A DNA stretch of 50,871 bases from Caldilineaceae bacterium bin34 (GTDB lineage Bacteria > Chloroflexota > Anaerolineae > Caldilineales > Caldilineaceae). Positions 24,392-35,100 of this stretch are shown here, in pieces. Position 1 is the first letter of the stretch. Each line of letters begins with the position of its first letter. Location: NCBI GenBank assembly GCA_002238555.1, contig MPMO01000033.1:1-50871 (forward strand). The letters run 5' to 3'. The translations under genes and the position numbers were made by a program. The notes beneath the pieces were generated by a model, which was given only the letters and a program-made list of their open reading frames with translations, was not told the origin of the DNA and searched no databases.

Positions 24392-25780
24392 ATGGCCCAT
24401 ATCCAACGCGCGAACCTTCCCGGCTGGCGCGGCCACCGGAGTCCGCGGGCCTTGGCCGCGGTGGTGATGGTGTGCCTGTTTGGACTGGTTTCCCTCCCGG
24501 GGACGGTGCTGGCTCAGGAACTGACCTGTCAGGACGAGCAATCCGTCCTCGAACAACTGACCACGCGCGCCCATGCCTGGACATGCATCGCGGAGTCATG
24601 GCACGTCTTCGACCTGGCCGGCGACAGCTGGAAGCCGATGTCCGACCTGTCGAACATTCAACAGGCCCAGTTGCAGGTCTACGCCACCAGCTTCAAGGCC
24701 GGGCGCTTCGACGACTTCGTGGTCGGGGACAGTCCGGCGTGGCAGGGAGCGGGCAACCTGGCGTGGCAGCGGGAATTCGCGGCTGTGGGTTTCCGAGATG
24801 CGGACAAGGGCAATCTGTTCGCCGTGGCGATGTGGATGGACAAAGCCGTCGATTTCGACGCCTTCGATGCACAGGTTGCATCACACTCCGATTCCTGGGA
24901 GGCAATTACCCTGACCACGAGGAGCATCCCCTGGCTGGAGGGAGGCACCGCACCGCAACAGCAAGCCTGGCTGCTGTCGGGCAGCCAGGCCCAAAGTCTG
25001 CTGGACCTCGACGGGAGCTTCGCCAACAATCGCTACCTGGTGGTGAAACCCACGCCGGCCCTGCGCGAACTGGGCGGGATGCCCATTCTGGCGTTCTTCT
25101 CCAGCACGCCCATCCCCACGGAGGAACTGTCCGGCCTGTTGGACAGCCTGCACTTTGTCCATACCTTGCCGCCAACAAACCCGGATCCCGACCTGGTCTT
25201 CCAGTCCGAGGCGACCACCGGCCTGCTGGCGTTGATTCCGTCATTGGCCCAGGCCGGCCAAACCGTTATCGACAGCCAAATCCAGGCCATACAAACCTCC
25301 GCCGTGGAGTTCGCACGGGAAATGCCGTTCACCGCCCTGCTGCCCTGGCAGCTGTTGACGGCGGCCAGCGACCTGTACTGGGCCCCCTACGGCCTGCACA
25401 GCGGCCGCTTGATTCTCTGGTTCTACACCGGCGGCGCCCACGGCAACCTGTCCGTGGACAGTTGGACCTTCACCGGCGACGGCAATCCGGTTGCCCTAAC
25501 CGACCTGCTGGCCGTGTCCGAGGCCGAGGCGCTGGCATTGATCGTGCAGGCCGCCAAGGAGCATCGCACCGCGGCCCTCGACCCGGAACAGGATCTCGAC
25601 ATGGCCCACCAGTGGGTGGACGACGGGTTGCAGAGCCTGGATGACATCTCCGGCTGGAATCCGGTCCGCCGACACGGCCAGCTTTGGCTGCTGATCACCC
25701 TGGAGCCCTATGTAATAGCCCCGTGGGTGGACGGCGTACAGGAAGTCTGGGTACAGGTACCGCTGCAAGATCCCAGATGA
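24392..25780 (+). CDS. Exported protein with C-terminal DUF3298-like domain
   Basis: A 462-residue protein beginning with a classic signal peptide (RALAAVVMVCLFGLVSLPG, cleavage after VLAQ). The C-terminal third, from about LHSGRLILWFYTGGAHGNLS, matches the DUF3298/RsiV-like pattern: F-x-x-x-GGAHGN, then a strand ending in TFTGDGNPVALTDLL. The middle is unassigned. An AGAGGT ribosome-binding site precedes ATG 24392. It follows the TPP enzyme by 156 bases but is functionally unrelated as far as can be seen; it probably sits outside the membrane. Confidence 0.7.
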   Translation: MAHIQRANLPGWRGHRSPRALAAVVMVCLFGLVSLPGTVLAQELTCQDEQSVLEQLTTRAHAWTCIAESWHVFDLAGDSWKPMSDLSNIQQAQLQVYATSFKAGRFDDFVVGDSPAWQGAGNLAWQREFAAVGFRDADKGNLFAVAMWMDKAVDFDAFDAQVASHSDSWEAITLTTRSIPWLEGGTAPQQQAWLLSGSQAQSLLDLDGSFANNRYLVVKPTPALRELGGMPILAFFSSTPIPTEELSGLLDSLHFVHTLPPTNPDPDLVFQSEATTGLLALIPSLAQAGQTVIDSQIQAIQTSAVEFAREMPFTALLPWQLLTAASDLYWAPYGLHSGRLILWFYTGGAHGNLSVDSWTFTGDGNPVALTDLLAVSEAEALALIVQAAKEHRTAALDPEQDLDMAHQWVDDGLQSLDDISGWNPVRRHGQLWLLITLEPYVIAPWVDGVQEVWVQVPLQDPR

Positions 25781-25832
25781 GAAGACCCAGGCCGGCCGGT
25801 ATGCAGCACCGGTCGGCCGTCGGGCCTGCGGC

Positions 25833-27055
25833 ATGAACACATCGCGTCAGCAGACCCTGGTCCTGTTTGTTGCCGGTCTCTCCGCGATCGCCGCCGGAAC
25901 CGCCTATCTCGGGACCATCGACGGCTCGGGATTGTGGCTGCGTACCGCGGTGGCCGCAGGCGTCCTCACAGCCATCCTGGCAATTCTGTGGTTCAACCTG
26001 GACGCCAACCATCCGGTGGGGCAGCCCAATGCACCGTTTACGGGGCTGGGACCAGGGAACACCATGTCCGTTCTGCGCGGCCTGGGCCTGGCGCTGCTGG
26101 CGGGCCTGATCCCGCCGTTTGCCAGCGGGGCATGGCCGCCGGGCCGGGCCGCGGCGGCGGTGCCCGCGGGGGTGGTGCTGTTGCTGGGTCTGGCGGGCGG
26201 GCGTGGCGGCGGGCCGGGGCCGTGGGGGCGTTGCTCGTGGTCGTGTTCATGTTGCTGGATCTGGCGGACGGCTGGCTGGCCCGACGTGCCAATAGGGTTT
26301 CCCTGCTGGGCGAACGACTGGACATCGAGACGGACAGCGCGGGCCTGTTCGTGGTTTCCCTGCTGGGTGCCCTTTGGCACCTGCTGCCGCCCTGGTATCT
26401 GGGCGTGGCCCTGCTGAGGCCGCTGTTCGTGGCAGGACAGGCACTGCGTGTGCGCAACGGCCTGACCAACCATCCCTGGCCGGCCAGCGACAGCCGCCGC
26501 CGGGCTGCTGCCTGGCAAAGCATTCTGATGGTGGGAGCCGTCTGGCCCGGCACCGACAGGCAGCTGATCGAACTGGGTGCCTGGATTGTGGTCCTGCTGG
26601 TCGCGGCCGGTTTTGGCCGCGACTGGCTTTGGATGACCGGTGCCTGGACAGCCGACGGCACCTTCAACCAACGTTGGCAACGGGCTCGTTATGTGGTTCG
26701 CAGCTGGCTCCCGGTTTCGCTGCGCCCCGTGACGGTGCTGGGTGGCATGACCATGCTGGCCGAGCCGGTGGTTCCCTTGGAAGGCCTGCCCGCGCAAGCC
26801 CTGGCGGCGGTGGCCGGGGTGTCCTTGCTGGCTGTCCTGACCGGTGTGGGTTTGCGGACAGGCAGCATGGTGCTGGTGTGCGCTACGGGCCTCCTGAGCA
26901 TATGGCTGCCCTTCAATGCCTCCATGGCCCTCGCGGTGGGAGGCGGCATGCTGCTCTTCGTGGAAGGCTGCCACCGATATGTGCTGCGCGTACCGTGGCT
27001 GAAGACCGATTCCCCTCCCGTCGACCCTCGCCCCCGCCGGATCGCCCGGCAGTAG
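25833..27055 (+). pseudogene. CDP-alcohol phosphatidyltransferase family gene, frameshifted
   Basis: The first frame from ATG 25833 gives a hydrophobic N-terminal region (LVLFVAGLSAIAAGTAYLG ... GNTMSVLRGLGLALLAGLI). Somewhere in the very G-rich stretch 26190-26235 the reading moves one frame, and the second frame continues with ALLVVVFMLLDLADGWLARR and the rest of the family signature D-x2-D-G-x2-A-R-x8-G-x3-D-x3-D in full (to GERLDIETD). Then follow several membrane helices and a stop at 27055. One added base gives an intact protein of 407 residues. This may be a true mutation or a sequencing error in the G-run. The enzyme would make a phospholipid or inositol-type head-group linkage in the membrane. 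Confidence 0.75.
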
Positions 27056-27199
27056 AACCCGGTCCTGTCAAGCCGTCGGCAGATATCCGCCGGCATGCTG
27101 TCCGAGACTTGACCAAGGCAAGGCGCAGCCGGAACCCAGCCCAGTGAACTTGCCGTCCTTCATTGGCTGAACCGTCACGGGATCGATCCCTCCGGTCCT

Positions 27200-28440
27200 T
27201 CAGTCCTGAACAAAGATCGTATCCATTTCCTCAATGCGTTCGTCCGGGGTAAAGCGCCAGATGCCCACGTAGCCCCGGAGGAGATCACCGTTTTCGTCCC
27301 AGTCCAATGAACTGGCCGCCCCTTCGTAGTTGATCGCTTGACCGGACGCGAGTCGGCGCAGACCGTCGCCGACGCCGGCCGGGGTGCCCGGAACGATGTA
27401 TCCCGGCGGACCGCCAATCTCCCGCAGCCGGTCGCGAATCGCCGGCCCTTCGACACTGCCGGCGGCCTGGGCGGCGAGGACAAGCGCAATGGTCGCGTCA
27501 TAGGTTTCCTTTACATAGGCCAGGACGGGCAGGGCCCCATAGGCTTCAATGAAGGCGGCTTCCCATTCCGGGGTCGCGTCATTGTCGGGAGCCGACGCCC
27601 CCGCAGTGCCATACATGCCGCTCAGGCGAGTACCCCCGATCTCTTGAACCAGACGCAGGCGCTTGGCTGCGTCGCCAAAAATGAATTGGTCAAAGAGATC
27701 CTCATCCAAGGCTGTGCGGACAATGGCCAAGGCTTGCTCCTCATGCGCAACTACCACCAGTGCCTGAGCACCACTCCCGACACTCTCCCGCAGTGCCGGG
27801 AGATGGGTCGTCTGGTTCACTTCCAAGGCAACGGACCGCAACGTTCCGTCCCACGCCCGGGCAAAGGCCGCCGCCAACCCCTGACCGTAGGCGTCGTTGA
27901 GGTAGATGAACGCGACGTTGTCAAATCCGCGCTTCCGGGTCAGCGAAGCCAGGACCGGCCCCTGGATGGCATCGGAGAGAGCCGTACGGAAGAAAAATCG
28001 TTGTCGGAAACCGTCGAGAGTTGGGGCGAGGTGGCGGAGGGACTCATCACCGGAATACCGGCCGGACCGGCCACGGTTTCCGCGATCGGCAACGCAGCCG
28101 AACTGGCGTTCGGGCCGACGATGGCATGGACGCCCTCAACCTCAATCAGGTGCCGGGCGGCGTCCACGGCGGCCTGCGGATCGGAGGTGGCATCCGCCGT
28201 GATCCCGGTCACCGGTTGTCCAAGCACACCGCCACCGGCATTGACGTGGCTGATCGCCAGGTTGAAGGCCCGCTCCCGATCCGCGGACGCTTCCGGCGAG
28301 CCCGTGTAATTGAGCAGCAACCCGAGTTTCAGGGCCGTGGGGGCGTCCGTTGGCGGGGGAACCACAAACGTACAGGAACAGACAACCAACAGCAGACTGA
28401 CCGTCACCACCAACCGGACGAATCTTGTTCTGAGGATCAA
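27200..28440 (-). pseudogene. Branched-chain amino-acid-type ABC binding lipoprotein (Peripla_BP_6), frameshifted
   Basis: The N-terminal frame has a lipoprotein signal (RLVVTVSLLLVVCSC), then LKLGLLLNYTGSPEASADRE and VHAIVGPNASSAALPIAETV, the LivJ-like type I binding fold. It runs into STVSDNDF at a T5 run (A5 at 27993-27997 on the plus strand) and goes out of frame. With one extra T it continues as FFFRTALSDAIQGPVLASL and joins the second frame, ending at 27200 with a normal LivJ-like C-terminus. The likely start is TTG at 28440, behind AGGAG; the longer upstream frame is not coding-like. Repaired length is 413 residues. No permease or ATPase genes for it are nearby. Confidence 0.75.
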
Positions 28441-28949
28441 ACTCTTGTTTCTCCTAGGGTCCCAGTAGGACCCTGGCAATCGGACAAGGCTCACGGCAAC
28501 GCGTCTGTGACACCTGTGTTGTTGTAGCAGGTGGATTGAAATACAAACCTGGCCTGGAACGTACTTCAAGAGGCGAAGGTAGTCAACAGGGTGCCGCGAG
28601 TGGACACATAATGACCCGGGACCAACATTGCGCCAGCAACAAGGCGACCCTGAAACTTCCCGGGCGCCCTGCATCCCGAAGTCTGTCCGCAACCAGATGC
28701 CACAGGCCGACAACGACCTCCGGGAAGCTCTCCGCGCCATTGCCGCCGAACCGGCCCGGAAGTACAGACCGGGGTATCGACACCAAGGTGGGCGTGGTCG
28801 AGTTCACGCGCGACCACCGGGACTGGTTCAAGCCGTGGCTGACCCTGGCCCAAGCGCTGTGCGAGACCCCAAGCAACGAAATTACGGCCATGCACTGCCT
28901 GCTCCCGCATCGACACGCGTGTGGCTGCGGTCACGATGCTGGAGCTTCA

Positions 28950-29024
28950 GACATCATCCGCAGTCACTGGGGTGTTGAGAAAGGACTACATCGCCTCCTG
29001 CGAGAGGCAACGCCCCGACCGTGA
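28950..29024 (+). pseudogene. ISAs1-type transposase tail remnant
   Basis: The frame reads DIIRSHWGVEKGLHRLL, close to the ISAs1/H-repeat transposase motif R-x-HW-x-(I/V)-E-N-x-LHW-x-LD. The Asn and second Trp of the motif are changed and the sequence stops soon after, so it is only a short relic. Upstream text around 28790-28890 may be part of the same decayed gene but is not recognisable. Confidence 0.45.
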
Positions 29025-29041
29025 TGACCGCTCTGTGCCAA

Positions 29042-29072
29042 CTGCCTGAACATCTTCAGGATGTTCAGGCAG
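29042..29072. repeat. Perfect 13-bp stem-loop
   Basis: CTGCCTGAACATC, loop TTCAG, then its exact complement. No T-run follows on either strand. Possibly an IS-end hairpin or a terminator core. Confidence 0.6.
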
Positions 29073-29075
29073 CAA

Positions 29076-29098
29076 TCCGAACCGGATTTGTCAATCGG
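29076..29098. repeat. Dispersed 23-bp repeat, copy 2
   Basis: TCCGAACCGGATTTGTCAATCGG matches 20358-20380 in 22 of 23 positions. It lies between two hairpins in the gap downstream of the macroglobulin gene. Confidence 0.6.
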
Positions 29099-29102
29099 GC
29101 GG

Positions 29103-29138
29103 CCGGCAGGATCGACGGGGTGCCGCCGATCCTGCCGG
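29103..29138 (-). terminator. Stem-loop downstream of the macroglobulin gene
   Basis: CCGGCAGGATCG (29103-29114) pairs perfectly with CGATCCTGCCGG (29127-29138) over a 12-base loop. On the minus strand it begins 18 bases after the stop codon of the giant gene, which suits a terminator or mRNA 3'-end stabiliser, although there is no U-tract. Confidence 0.5.
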
Positions 29139-29156
29139 GATGTTCAACAGCGATCA

Positions 29157-32100
29157 TCAGCCATCATCCTGAGACAAGGCTGACTCCACAACCACCACTT
29201 CGCTGGGACCATACCCGAATGTCTCGGGAGTGTAGATTTCGTGTGCCTCAGCAGGAGGAACCTGAAAGCGGCCTGCAGTGGTAGCCTGGGCGGTTACCGA
29301 GTACTTGTAGATCCCGGGATAAAGCCAAGACGTAATCGCCAGTGCGCGTTCGTCCAGCAGTTGCTGGTGATCGTACCAGGGCCAGTAGTACCAACCACGG
29401 TAGTACGAGTGGCTGTAGTCGTCCGAAGATCTGTTTCCCTTCAGACTGGGGTTCTCGAATTCCAGTCCTGCAGGGAGCGGGCTGGCCATCTGAACATGAT
29501 GACGCATGCCCGTGGCCACCATTGTCACCTCAATGCGCACGCGCGCCCCCAACTTGACATGCCACACACCACTTTCGTCCTGCCAGACATCATTGGGGTC
29601 ATCCAACCCGGAGTAGGTTCTCTGCAATGTGAACCCGCGATCCCGCGGCTCCAATTCAAGGTCAGCGGGAACATATTCGAGGCCCAGCCGATAATAGAGC
29701 TTGCCTTCGCCTGCGCGCTGGATGAGAATGCGTTCCGGATTCGCGTCAAACAACCACGCCATCGGAATCGTGACGGTGCGATGGACGGTCTCCCGTCCCT
29801 GGAAGGGGGTGTTGGCAATCATGGTGTCGTCAATCCAGGCCCGGGCGTGAAAATCCGGTTCGACCGCCTCGTATTGTCGGAAGTATTGATCCATCGCAAG
29901 CAGAACAAAGACATTGTCCTGTGAACTGCCCCAGTGTCCATGGCGGGTGCGCGCAGCCAGAATCCCTTGCACCACCTTGGGAATCAGGTCCGACTCGGGC
30001 CGTACCGTCATCAGGGCACGCAACACCACGGCGTCCACGCGGCGGTCAGAATGGAGAATCAGGTGATCCTGGCGTTCCTGCATCGACGTTGTGAATGAGG
30101 CCTTGCTGGTGGTTTCCGCCACCCGGTTCAGAAGGAAATCCATCCACTCCCCGGCGTCATCCTGTGTGGAGGGGTCTGCGTGGAGGACAAGAATGCTCCA
30201 GGCCACCACTTCCAGTGGATGATCCGCCTTCGGTACCTGACTGAGCAAATGGAGTGCGGCCTGAGGATCTGAATCATCCAACAAGGATCGCACGTAAAGT
30301 GCGTACGCAGTGATATACCTCCTTGTGCTTTCTGTGTAATAATAAGGATAGTGGGATTCAATTTGAGACAAATAACGCAATCCGGCACCGATGGCGTCTT
30401 CAGGGACATCATAACCGGCTTCGCGGGCTACTGCCAGAGCAAACATGCAATGTACTGTCACCATGGGCCATGCCTGTTTATTGCGTTGCCAAAGCGGAAA
30501 TCCACCGTTGCCGCCCTGATATTCAATCATCTCCTTGATGTCACTTTGCACTTGGTCGTCCAAAACCACCGGTTCAGGCAAATCAGCAACTTGGAAGCTG
30601 TACAGAACATCCCGCAGCGCAGCATTGGCCAGAATACGCGAAGCATACCGTTCAGGATAGGTCCAGTACCAAGGCCGTCTCAAGTCGAAATAACTGTCAA
30701 GCAGAGGTTGCATCAGCGTTGAAGTGGTTGAGAGTTTTAGATGACCAAAGTTCTTGACAATGTCATCCGGCATCTTGATCCGTTGTTCAGCCACGTCTTC
30801 ATTCACGACACCGTATGCTGCAAAGCCTTCCTTGGAGGCCGGTACATAGATGGGCAGCGACTCAAGGGTCGCGTCATTGCCCTCCTGGTTGAACACCGAC
30901 ACCAGAATCCGACTCTCTCCCGTGACCCGGGCTTGACCTTGCACCGTTACGTGCCGGCGGTTGTGCCCAGGTACGGTGAATGCGAGAACATCATAGTTCC
31001 GTGCTCCGTCCCTGTAAGCCAAATCGATGCCATCACTTTGTACCACCAGCGTAAGATCCTGGTCAGCTTCGGTCTGGTTCTCAATCAGTACTGACATTTC
31101 TGCCTCATCGCCGAAGTTGAGGAAGCGCGGCCATTGAGAGCGGATTTGCAAAGGCAGGCGAGAGACATAGGTGGTTTCGGACTTGCCGAAGAGACGAGGA
31201 CCGGCAGTCGCGAACGCCACAACCCGAAACCGGCCAATCGTATCAGGGAGTTGCCACGACGCCTCGAAGATTCCATCTGCATTGGTCTCGCCAGAAGGGG
31301 TGAAGACCGCAAGCGGGTCAAAATCTTGCCGAACGCCAAAAGCCTGTTCCCCGAAATCTTCACCGAATTCCTGACCTCCTCCTCCCCTTGGAGGTGGTGG
31401 TGGTACAAATTCGAACACTTCGGCCTGCATGTAACGCCGTAGGTTGGTCGTACTCAGACGCAGGCCGCGTTCCGGGTAAAACGTATACAGGGGATTGTCA
31501 AATTGGTAATCGGTTAGTGAGAGAATCGCCTCATCTACCGCCAGCAGGACAACTTCAGCTCCAACCACCGGGTCTCCTTGCTGATTTGTGACCGACACGC
31601 TGATATGCGCCGTGTCCCCGGGTTCCAGATCTCGATCCTGCATGTCCAGAGCCAACTCCACCTCCCGCGATACAGGTGGGATCTCAAGATTCAGATCGCC
31701 GCGTGCCGACGCAGGGATGGGTACACCACCAGCACCTTGATGAATCGAAGTCCCATTGAGCAACACAGAAACATGCAAGTTGGGGATATGCCGATCCAAA
31801 ATCGGCACGTCGACGGCGTACGGCAGCGTGTGAATTTCAATGGGTTCAACACTCACGATCCCGTCCCGGTTCAGCACCAAGGTGCCAAAAGCGGGCAAGA
31901 ATGGTGGTGCCACAAGGATCTGGGCGACGTCTCCTGGTTGATATTGAGGCTGATCGGAGAGCAATTTCACAGACGCAAACTCAGCCCCCCCGCTAAGCCG
32001 CGTGGTCCTCGAACCGGCTATCGAAATGTAAGACTGGGTGCGTACCGCCTTCCCGTTAGGTCCATCTGCATGGATGTCTATGGTCCATTGCCCAGGCGAT

Positions 32101-35100
32101 GGGAAAGTCAACTCACAGACCACGGGCACACCTGCGGACTCCACCTGACACTGGGTACTTGACCCATCCAACACTTGCAAACTTGGGTTTGCCGATCGCG
32201 TGGAACCACTCGGCGCAGCGGCAACAAAAATTTTGTGACCCACCAATGGTATGCCGCTGACATCGGATGCGATCAGCTCCAAGGCGATGGGTTCTTGGAC
32301 CACACCCCGGTGAGCGGCAGGTTTGGCACCCACATAAAGGTCAACGGGATGGACCAGGGCAACATCGGTAACCGTACGGGTCTGCTGGGACAAGTCGGAT
32401 ACTGTCGCTTCAAAATGCAGCAAGTACGGCACCAACGCCAAGTCATCAGCAAACTTCACTTCCAGTCGACCTCGCCCCCGCAAGTCCAACTCATCACCCA
32501 AATCGACTTCACGCAATACCGGCGCATCGAATCGAGAACGACTTCCAAACACAAACCCGTCCCAACCCGGTGGACGATAATGCGTAGGATGCCCTTGAAC
32601 TCGCCAGTCCACCTGGGCACCTTGCAGCGGTCCTCCTCCATAGTAGTTCGCACTGGCATCCACGAACAGCGGTGCGGCTTGAAAGTGCGGACCCGCTGAA
32701 TCCGATAGGGTCGCCTCAAACTCTGGGCGCCGGAACTCCTGGATTTGAAACAGGAGCGGGTGCACCGGATCCGGGTACCGGTAATAACCTCCGTAGGATC
32801 TGAATCCCCGACCACAATTCGATATTTCAGTATTCGGTGCCGTTAGGCTGAGAGCAATGTAGCCATTGCCTAGGTTCACCTGCTCAGGGAGTACAACACG
32901 GAAATCGAAAGTCCCGACTGAACCGACATCTACTGAACCCGACCCAAGGTGATTACTGCGCGAGTCACATATGGAATAGTAAACTCTCTGGCCTTCCGTA
33001 ACGAAGCCCACATCACCGGTTGGGTTATAATGAACCCGACGCAACCAACCTTTGACACTGACGGTTTCACCAGGCTTATAAAGGTTCCGATCCGTGATCG
33101 CGTGCCACACTATTTTAGATGTCTGAGGAAAGGACGATTTCTCACACCCACCTGGCAATACAGCGGAGTCGAATCCTGACCTTGCGTACACTGAGCTTGG
33201 CGAACCTTCCAGAGTCGAAAGGTCGAAAAAACTGTGACCATCTTCGTCGGTTACCACTGAGTGGGATTGTGACGACAACCGGATGGCAACACCCTCGACC
33301 GGTGCTCCGGACAGTAAATCAGACACCTTCACCACACACAAGTTACGGTCGCGGAAGGTTTCAACACCCAAACGCGTCGATTGAATCCATGTGACAGTCC
33401 GTATGGGGCGTGCCTGGGTTCCACGATAATTCCAGAACGCGAATTGTTGTACGGCTGCTGAAAGCGGTAGCGCTAGCAGCAAGTGACCCGCACTGTCTAC
33501 GAGATAGGGACTCAAATCAACACTGGCGTCACCACGTGCATCGAGTTCAGATTCATAGGTGAGGATCGTGTCAAGAACCGGTCGATCTCCAAACAATAGC
33601 GGGGATGGCACACTGACACGGTAGTAACTCCCAGAGTCATGTCCAGGTGCCTGGAGCGCGAATCTGGGGTTGTACGAGGGTACAGCCGAACGTTGGAAAT
33701 CAGGCCAGCGGCCAAATTCCACATCATAGAGTAATGCGCGCTGGTCGCTTAAGTTCCAGGCATGAACTTTGTATTGCCCCTCGTGAAACGGATTCAGAAC
33801 CTCCATGGATGCCGGAAGGTGCAGTTGGATATCTGTTGGTTTCGCAAAGACACTGAAAGTGATATCTTCTATGGGGCCTAATTGTTGGCCAAATTCGTCG
33901 GAGATTTCCGAATCCAAGCGCACCCGATATTTTGTGTTAACCGCTTTAGCGCCTTTGATCCGCAGCCTCCCCCATGGCGACACTTCAACTTGTCCTTTGG
34001 GCAAAGGAGGAGAAATCAGTATCGAATTGTCTGTGATTGAATCAAGGTTCAACCTGTGGTTGAAATCAATGATCAAGTCGGTGTTGCCTTGGCATCTGAA
34101 TTGGTGGGGATAGTAGGACTGTGGGCCGCAATTGGTGTATTCGACTCGTAGTTTCCCGTAGGTTCGATAACTGCGATGTTGCCTTTCCAAGGTGGGTAGA
34201 GGGCCTTCTGCTGATTGAGCCCCTTCTTCAACCGTCATCATTACATCCGTGTCAGGTGGGAGATCGGTCTTGACTCGGAATGCGACAGTTCGCAACGGAG
34301 ATTCTGTCATTAGGTTACGGATGTACGACGAAACTCCATCATCGGTTGGATCAATCAGCTCAATCGGGAATTCTTCATTGTTCGCTCGGACAGACAGGAA
34401 TTTTAAGATGTCGTTGCGATCAATGTTCTGATTGAACCGGAGAACAAAGTCGGGGCGAAGGCCCAACGAGCCCCAAGTGCCAGGCCATGCCGAGGTCAGT
34501 CGCAGGCGTGCAGTCTCGAACTCCCATGTCCGGGTCTCAGTTGTGGTGGTGCCATCGGCTGCTGCAGTACCTTCCGGTACTTCAACGGTATATCGCGTGG
34601 AGCCAGCCAAACGTACCGTTGGTTGGAAAAATAAGGTTTGTGTCCCTAACCAATACCATTCGCCTGAAAGTTCTGGGGTAACCAAGGCCGGTACATTCCG
34701 GGCTGCCAAGGTGGTATGGCTTGTCAACGGAACCATGGGTTTCGAAAACGTGATGCTGATGTTGGGTGCAACTCCTACATCCTCGGATGGGCTATATCGA
34801 AGGATTTCCAAGGGTTGGGCATCGGTCTCCGGTACCGGTATGGAAAGCTGCGCTGACGGTGGGAACGTCAACGCTACCTCGCCTCCTGTTTGTGGTGGGT
34901 GCAAGCGTTCCAAGGGAAGATGCAGTTCATCTTCTACGCGTGGCTGGGTATCGAGGACCGGTACAAGAGCCAGTAGTTCACGGGCTCTGGATTCTTCGAC
35001 CCTATGAACACCGACATCGGAAACAACCTCGATTCTCTTGACGGCAGGAACTGATCTCACTATCAGCTTTGGCGGTCCGTCACTTGTACTCGGAGTTTGC

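Larger units (their letters stand above)
28441..29156. other. 716-base gap with transposase debris, hairpins and a repeat
   Basis: No intact gene. It contains the decayed transposase tail at 28950-29024, two stem-loops (29042-29072, 29103-29138) and the second copy of the 23-bp dispersed repeat (29076-29098). The remaining frames look like debris. Confidence 0.6.

Noticed and set aside
29042..29138. Hairpins as a CRISPR or short repeat array
   Set aside because: The two stem-loops have different sequences and there is no regular repeat-spacer pattern; no cas-like genes are present.
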